A stretch of DNA of 64,000 nt, taken from the NCBI GenBank assembly GCA_964017235.1, contig OZ024933.1, positions 6,389,962-6,453,961 on the forward strand. Reading direction: 5' to 3'. Below are positions 57,066-64,000 of this stretch, piece by piece (position 1 is the stretch's first letter; the number at the start of each line of letters is the position of its first letter). Origin of the DNA: Sabellastarte sp. h YS-2021. Lineage: Eukaryota; Annelida; Polychaeta; Sabellida; Sabellidae. The notes beneath the pieces were generated by a model, which worked only from the letters and a program-made list of their open reading frames with translations, was not told the DNA's origin and did not search any database. The translations under genes and the position numbers were made by a program.

Positions 57066-57760
57066 ACAGACTGAATGGAATAATTTTAGCATACATTTTT
57101 AAATCTACACCCCAATTCCAGTTACATTTTTTTGTGTGTTTTTGTAGAAATAACACAAACTAAAAGGTTTTATTTGTTGCCTATTTCAAAATAAAATTTT
57201 TTTACTTCTACTTCCATACAATTTAGAGAAATTTACAAAATATAACCACTGAAATGGTTACCTTTACATTTTGGTTTATCTGTCTGTTTATCTGTCTGTT
57301 TGTTGTGAGGACTTATGTTTGCAAATTTTTTCGTCAGTTTGTTGGTTAGGGTTATGTTTGGTATTGGGTTTGTCTGTTAGTTGGTTGGTGGCTATGTTTT
57401 AACTCTAGGGATGGTGTCAGTGTTGGACTTTTTCATTTCTAATTTAAAGCTATTCCATGGATTTTCAGTTATAAACGGGCAGATTATTGGCCATATTTGG
57501 AGTTAATTTAACTATTCTTTTCTATGTGGCCTTCTTTTGTTATATGCATTACCATGGGTTATTTATTTCATGTTTGGGGTGGTGTTGGGTGTTGGGCTTT
57601 TTTGGGGGCTTCTTTTTTTCTTGTGATAAATATTTGTACTGAACTGTTTCGTTTTGGGAGGGGAATATGAGCAACATGTAGCTTAATAAATTGTTTTTTG
57701 GAATATTTGGGTGGCCCTGAAAAGGGCCTGGCAGGTCAAACACCCGCCCTGACTGGATGG

Positions 57761-58686
57761 CTACTGAGGAGGCTGCTGCTGTTGGGGCGGTGCTGTGGTG
57801 GTGACAGTAAAAAGTTGCGGCGGCTGCTGCTGAGGCTGCTCAATGATCTGTGTTGATGTCAGATCAGGTAACTGGCTTAGTATTCCACTTAAGTTGTGTC
57901 TACTGCCCACGTCCTGTACTGTGAGAACTGATGGAGGGTTTCCAAAGCCAATGGGGCTGGGTGTGCAGTAGACGTAACTTCTGCTAGCTGCTGCTTGGGT
58001 GGAAGTAGAAGTCTGTTGAGTGGTAGTTGGCAGTATCCCGACCCTCTGGGACTCTGTGGTGATAGTGGCTGATCTTCTAGGTAGTGGTTGACGTCTACAG
58101 TTGCTCTTGATGCTTTCAGTGTCTCTAAAAATTCTGCCCTTGAGGTCCTCAAACTCCTCTTGGGTCATCTTCTCAGCCTATGAAGCCACGTACTCAAAGA
58201 AGGGCTGCCTGTCTGACTTCTGCTGCAGGAAACCTGAGATCAATGTCCTCATCTGGTCAAAGTGCTCGAGTATCTTGGAGTCTGTTGAAACTGGTGTAGA
58301 TGTGATCATAGATTGATTCCTACTCTCCCTCAGGACACTGGACTCTAGGTGTTCTGTATCAGTAGTAGATCCACAAGATTCGTCCCGCCTGCTGTTGTTG
58401 GACTGGCCTCAAACCCTGAGCTGAATGTTGCACAGACCCTGGCTCTCTTGGCTGAGTGGAACTCTGAATCTTCCTCACACCTCTCATATTCTTCGCAAGC
58501 TTCCTCAGTAACTTCTGAATGTTCCTCTCTCTCTTCTGTACCCTCCTCTGTCTTTTCCTCTGTCCTTTCCTCTGCCCTTTCCTCCACCTCTCCACCTTCC
58601 TTCTCCATCTCCTCTTGCCTCTCATCCATCTTCTTCTTTCCTCTCTTCCCTCCTTTCTCTTTCCTCATAACTCCAATCAATAGCAA
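57761..58686 (-). pseudogene. Harbinger accessory protein, second copy, same nonsense codon
   Basis: Minus frame with the same Lys/Glu-rich start, Ser/Thr middle, 'RQPFFEYVAS', TAG (58175-58177), 'EEFEDLKGRIFRDTESIK' and Gln/Pro-rich tail as 3707-4567. It ends further downstream because this copy lacks one stop. A frameshift lies near 58395 relative to the first copy ('tgttgttggact' against 'tggtgtttggact'). It presumably bound transposon ends together with a nuclease encoded elsewhere. Confidence 0.55.
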
Positions 58687-58916
58687 AGAAAAAGGAAAAA
58701 ACTAAAATGTGTCTCCTAACTGTAAAATTTGCCTTAAGCTCAAGTATTATATTTAAAAAAAACTGAAAACCCCTAAAAACAGTGACACACGTCTCTCAGT
58801 AGCCAACCAGTCAGTAACAACGAGAACATGTGCACGGTCGCTTATATAGTCTCAGACCCCCTCATTGCCTCGTTTTAATTTCCGACGCGGAAACTAGTCG
58901 GTTGTTAATCGGTATT

Positions 58917-60235
58917 TTTATCAAATAACTCATTCACCTACTTTTGGAAGACCTTTCACTCCGTGAAGTTTCAGACCCATAGCTAATTATTCACCTACTC
59001 AAAATGAGTAAATGCTAATTATCTGTAAAAGTATTGCGGATACCCAATTTTTATCAAATACTCGTTCATCTACTTGTGGGAGAGCTTTCACATGGTGAAG
59101 TTTCAGACCCATAGCTAATTACTCACCTACTCAAAATGAGTAAATGCGAATTATCTCTAAAAGTATTGCAGATAGCCAATTTTTCTCAAATAACTCCTTC
59201 ATCTACTTTTGGGAGAGCTTTCACTTGGTGAAGTTTCAGACCCGTAGCTAATTACTCACCTACTCAAAATGAGTAAATGCGAATTATCTCAAAAACTATT
59301 GCGGATACCCAATTTTTATCAAATAACTCATTCATGTACTTTTGGGAGAGCTTTCACATGGTGAAGTTTTAGACCCGTAGATAATTACTCACCTACTCAA
59401 AATGAGTAAATGCGAATTATCTCTTAAAAGTATTGCAGATAGCCAATTTTTCTCAAATAACTCATTCACCTACTTTTGGAAGAGCTTTCACATGGTGAAG
59501 TTTCAGACCCAAAGCTAATTACTCACCTACTCAAAATGAGTAAATGCGAATTATCTCAAAAACTATTGCAGATACCCAATTTTTATTAAATAACTCATTC
59601 ATCTACTTGTGGGAGAGCTTTCACATGGTGAAGTTTCAGACCCATAGCTAATTACTCACCTACTCAAAATGAGTAAATGCGAATTATCTGTAAAAGTATT
59701 GCGGATAGCCAATTTTTCTCAATTAAATCATTCACCTACTTTTGGGAGAGCTTTCACTTGGTGAAGTTTCAGACCCATAGTTAATTACTCACCTACTCAA
59801 AATGAGTAAATGCGAATTATCTGTAAAAGTATTGCAGATAGCCAATTTTTCTCAAATAACTCATTCACCTACTTTTGGGAGAGCTTTCACTCCATGAAGT
59901 TTCAGGCCCGTAGCTAATTATTCACAAATGCTAATTATCTGTAAAAGTATTGCGGATACCCAATTTTTATCAAATACTCATTCATCTACTTGTGGGAGAG
60001 CTTTCACATGGTGAAGTTTCAGACCCATAGCTAATTACTCACCTACTCAAAATGAGTAAATGCGAATTATCTCTAAAAGTATTGCAGATAGCCAATTTTT
60101 CTCAAATAACTCCTTCACCTATAGCTAATTATTCATCTACTCAAATTGAGTAAATGCGAATTATCTGTAAAAGTATTGCAGATAGCCAATTTTTCTCAAA
60201 TAACTCATTCACCTACTTTTGGGAGAGCTTTCACA
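58917..60235 (-). repeat. 133-bp tandem array, about 10 units
   Basis: Units read 'aactcattcacctacttttg', 'ggagagctttcacatggtga', 'agtttcagacccatagctaa' and 'ttactcacctactcaaaatg'. 'cacctactcaaaatgag' at 59124, 59257, 59390, 59524 and 59657 gives 133-134 bases. The reverse complement shares 'gcaatacttttacagat', 'catttactcatttt', 'agctatg' and 'caaaagtaggtgaatga' with the 7735-8872 array, in the same order. Confidence 0.85.
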
Positions 60236-60239
60236 CACG

Positions 60240-60730
60240 AAAGTGAAAAATTGTGAATATCTCGGTAAAGCTATTTCTTCTCCTTTAATGCTCGGCAGGA
60301 GATACACACCGCGGCAGTGGTCTTGTCAAAAATTTTTGTCTCCCCAAAAATGGTGGCCATTTTGAATTTTCAAAGTTTTTGCAAAACACAAAAATGCTTA
60401 TATCTCGAAAACCGTGCTAGATGGAGCGAACTCAACAAAATTTTTTACCTGCTGGGTATCTCTGCAGAGTAGCCATGCCAATTTTCAAAATATTTTTGTC
60501 TCGCCAAATATAGCGGACATTTTGAATTTTCGAATTTTTTGCAAAACACAAAAATGCTTATATCTTGAAAACCATGCTAGATAGAGCAGACTGCGCTGAC
60601 TTTGGTTACCACAACAGTATAAGGCTAGAAACGAAGCATTTTCTTAATACTTTAGCACTCACCTTTATATCCTTATTGGGGACGCTTTGTTTTTGCTATG
60701 CAAAAACATTATCTTTTTTTTTTTGTGAGC
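60240..60730 (-). repeat. Two-unit module after the 133-bp array
   Basis: Two blocks of about 180 bases with 'gcaaaacacaaaaatgctta', 'atatctcgaaaaccgtgcta' and 'aatggtggccattttgaatt' (60360-60600). The reverse complement resembles the 8873-9195 module. The remainder to 60730 holds a T-rich run and nothing else. Confidence 0.5.
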
Positions 60731-60734
60731 GATC

Positions 60735-63700
60735 CTCTAGTTTTAGTGAGGATGTGAACCTAGAATACTCCCAAAGTGGGTGATTTCCTGCTTTCACAGG
60801 GTGGAGGAACATCAAAGTGTGTGATGTTACAGGGTGGAGGAACATGTGGATGAGGTGGTGTTTGAATAAAATGTGTCCTGTCAAATCATTTTAGTGAGGA
60901 TGTGAACCTAGAATACTCCCAAAGTGGGTGATTTCATGCTTTTACAGGGTGGAGGAACATCAAAATGAGTGATCTTACAGGGTGGAGGAACATGTGGATG
61001 AGGTGGTGTTTGAATAAAATGTGTCCTGTCAAATCATTTTAGTCTGGGTTAGCACATGGAATAGTCTCAAACTGGGAGATTTCATGCTTTCACAGGGTTG
61101 AGGAACATCAAAATGAGTGATGTTACAGGGTGGAGGAACATGTGGATGAGGTGGTGTTTGACAAAAATGTGTCCTGTCAAATCATTTTAGTCAGCATGTG
61201 CACATGAAGTACTCTAAAACTGGGTGATTTCATGTTTTACAGGGTGGAGGAACATCAAAATGAGTGATGTTACAGGGTGGAGGAACATGTGGATGAGATG
61301 GTGTTTGAATAAAATGTGTCCTGTAAAATAATTTAAGTGAGAATGTGAACATGGAAAACTCTCAAACAGGGTGATTTCATGCTTTCACAGGGTGGAGGAA
61401 CATCAAAATGTGTGATCTTACAGTTTGGAGGAACATGTGGATTAGGTGCTGTTTGAATAAAATGTGTCCTGTCAAATAATTTCAGCGAGGATGTGTACCT
61501 GGAATACTCCAAAATTGGCCAATTTAAAGCTTTCACAGGGTGGCGGAACATCAAAATGAGTGATCTTACAGGGTGGAGGAACATGGAGATTAGGTGGTTT
61601 GAATAAAATGTGTCCTGTCAATTCATTTTAGTCAGGGTGTGCACATGGAAAACTCTCAAAGTGGGTGATTTCATGCTTTCACAGGGTGGAGGAACATCAA
61701 AATGTGTGATCTTACAGAGTGGCGGAACATGTGGATGAGGTGGTGTTTGAATAAAATGTGTCCTGTCAAATCATTTCAGCGATGATGTGAACCTAGAATA
61801 CTCCCAAAGTGAGTGACTTCATGCTTTTACAGGGTGGAGGAACATCAAAATGTGTGATATTAGAGGGTGGAGGAACATGCGGATGAGGTGGTGTTTGAAT
61901 AAAATGTGTCCTGTCAATTCATTGTAGTGAGAATGTAAACATGGAAAACTCTCAAACTGGGAGATTTCATACTTTCACAGGGTGGCGGAACATCAAAATG
62001 AGTGATCTTACAGGGTGGAGAAACATGTGGATGAGATGGTGTCTGAATCAAATGTGTCCTGTCAAATCATTTTAGTCAGGGTGTGCACATGGAAAACTCT
62101 AAACCTGGGTGATTTCATGCTTTCACTGGGTGGAGGAACATGTGGATGAGGTGGCGTTTGAATAAAATGTGTCCTGTCAATGCATTTTAGTCAGGGTGTG
62201 CACATGGAAAACTCTAAAACTGGGTGATTTCATGCTTTCACAGGGTGGAGGAACATCAAAATGTGTGATCTTACAGAGTGGAGGAACATGTGGATGAGGT
62301 GGTGTTTGAATAAAATGTGTCCTGTCAAATCATTTCAGCGATGATGTGAACCTAGAATACTCCCAAAGTGAGTGACTTCATGCTTTTACAGGGTGGAGGA
62401 ACATCAAAATGTGTGATATTAGAGGGTGGAGGAACATGCGGATGAGGTGGTGTTTGAATAAAATGTGTCCTGTCAATTCATTGTAGTGAGAATGTAAACA
62501 TGGAAAACTCTCAAACTGGGAGATTTCATACTTTCACAGGGTGGCGGAACATCAAAATGAGTGATCTTACAGGGTGGAGAAACATGTGGATGAGATGGTG
62601 TCTGAATCAAATGTGTCCTGTCAATTAATTTTAGTCAGGGTGTGCACATGGAAAACTCTAAACCTGGGTGATTTCATGCTTTCACTGGGTGGAGGAACAT
62701 GTGGATGAGGTGGCGTTTGAATAAAATGTGTCCTGTCAATGCATTTTAGTCAGGGTGTGCACATGGAAAACTCTAAAACTGGGTGATTTCATGCTTTCAC
62801 AGGGTGGAGGAACATCAAAATGTGTGATCTTACAGAGTGGAGGAACATGTGGATGTGGTGGTGTTTGAATACAATGTGTCCTGTCAAATCATTTTAGTGA
62901 GGATGTGAACCTAGAATACTCCCAAAGTGGGTGACTTCATGCTTTCACAGGGTGGAGGAACATCAAAATGAGTGATCTTACAGGGTGGAGGAACATGTGG
63001 ATGAGGTGGTGTTTGAATAAAATGTGTCCTGTCAATTCATTTTAGTGAGAATGTAAACATGGAAAACTCTCAAACTGGGTGATTTCATACTTTCACAGGG
63101 TGGAGGAACATCAAAATGTGTGATCTTACAGGGTGGAGGAACATGTGGATGAGGTGGTGTTTGAATAGAATGTGTCCTGTCAAATCACTTTAGTGAGGAT
63201 ATGAACCTAGAATACTCCCAAAGTGGGTGAGTTCATGCTTTTACAGGGTGGAGGAACATCAAAATGAGTGATGTTACAGGGTGGAGGAACATGTGGATGA
63301 GGTGGCGTTTGACAAAAATGTGTCCTGTCAATGCATTTTAGTCAGAGTATCCATATGGAAAACTCTCAAACTGGGAGATTTCATGCTTTGACAGGGTGGA
63401 GGAACATCAAAATGTGTGATCTTACAGGGTGGAGGAACATGTGGATGAGATGGTGTTTGAATAAAATGTGTCCTGTCAATTCATTTTAGTCCGGGTTAGT
63501 ACATGGAAAACTCTCAAACTGGGTGATTTCATACTTTCACAGGGTGGAGGAACATAAAAATGAGTGATGTTACAGGGTGGAGGAACATGTGGATGAGGTG
63601 GTGTTTGAATAAAATGTGTCCTGCCAAATCATTTTAGTCAGCGTGTGCACATGGAATAATCTCAAACTGGGTGGTTTAATGCTTTCACAGGGAGGAGGAA

Positions 63701-64000
63701 CATCATAATGAGTGCTCTTACAGGGTGGAGGAACATGTGGATTAGGTGGTGTTTGAATAAAATGTGTCCTGTCAAATCATTTTAGTGAGGATGTGAACCT
63801 GGAATACTCCAAAATTGGCCAATTTTATGCTTTCACAGGGTGGAGGAACATCAAAATGAGTGATGTTACAGGGTGGAGGAACATGTGGATTAGGTGGTGT
63901 TTGAATAAAATGTGTCCTGTCAAATCATTTAAGTGAGGATGTGTACCTGGAATACTCCAAAATTGGCCAATTTAATGCTTTCACAGGGTGGAGGAACATC
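60735..64000 (+). repeat. 148-bp satellite, right array, running off the window
   Basis: About 22 units of the forward satellite. A block of about 559 bases is duplicated in tandem ('gatgatgtgaacctagaata' at 61781 and 62340), each copy containing one unit with a ~40-base deletion between its two 'gggtggaggaacat' motifs. The array continues past 64000. Confidence 0.92.

Larger units (their letters stand above)
56585..58914. mobile_element. PIF/Harbinger copy, truncated in the transposase
   Basis: Starts abruptly at 'gagggattacctgaagg', matching 2638 in the first copy, so nearly all of the transposase is absent. It then follows the first copy through the minisatellite, the non-coding middle and the minus-strand accessory gene to 'ttaatcggta' (58914; compare 4792). 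An extra segment at 56630-56700 ('ggcctggcaagatggcagaa') is missing from the first copy, which shows that neither is derived directly from the other. Confidence 0.85.

Overview
The window reads as animal nuclear DNA, most likely from a bivalve or another lophotrochozoan. It is AT-rich, has GT-AG introns, a tRNA-derived SINE, LINE, LTR, Harbinger, Mutator-like and P-like transposons, long tandem arrays, and a decayed IAP-like fragment. I found no intact host housekeeping gene, rRNA, tRNA gene or CRISPR array. The organism is inferred from repeat style only.

Layout. 1-5.2 kb: short tandem repeat, unassigned DNA, then a decayed PIF/Harbinger transposon. 5.7-6.2 kb: decayed BIR/RING (IAP-like) fragment. 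6.8-8.9 kb: two tandem arrays with periods near 147 and 140-143 bp. 9.2-22.96 kb: a 148-bp satellite, interrupted at 9.48-13.33 kb by an insert that carries its own ~146-bp array, a 5'-truncated LINE and a terminal hairpin. 23.3-23.8 kb: nested small inverted-repeat elements. 24.0-44.7 kb: a large fold-back structure. Its ~4.9-kb arms (24,008-35,875 and 39,853-44,741) flank a 4-kb spacer with a P-element/THAP9-like transposase and a PIF1-like helicase, whose 3' exons (ending in a PHD finger) lie in the arms. Arm A is split by a young 7-kb LTR retrotransposon (26,340-33,326) with the unusual order Gag-PR-INT-RT-RNaseH (Gmr1-like). Arm B keeps the empty site. 45,276-53,203: a complete 7.9-kb Mutator-like element with TIRs and a 9-bp target duplication. 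It encodes NADAR, SGNH hydrolase, a zinc-binding domain, MULE transposase, SWIM, Ulp1 protease and a PHD finger. 53.9-54.1 kb: a MITE. 54.7-56.6 kb: the 148-bp satellite in inverted orientation. 56.6-58.9 kb: a second, truncated Harbinger copy. 58.9-60.6 kb: a 133-bp array related, in inverted orientation, to the 7.8-8.9 kb array. 60.7-64 kb: the 148-bp satellite again.

How it works together. The window is a nested pile of mobile DNA. The best candidate for an undescribed system is the Mutator-like element, whose transposase reading frame is joined (through one intron and one in-frame TAG) to a NADAR N-glycosidase-type domain and an SGNH esterase, with a SUMO-type protease and PHD reader at the C-terminus. 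Second is the fold-back P-like/PIF1-PHD structure, in which the helicase is attached to a ruined set of 3' exons while a nearly intact set sits on the opposite arm. Third is the Gmr1-like retrotransposon with its empty site preserved in the same window.
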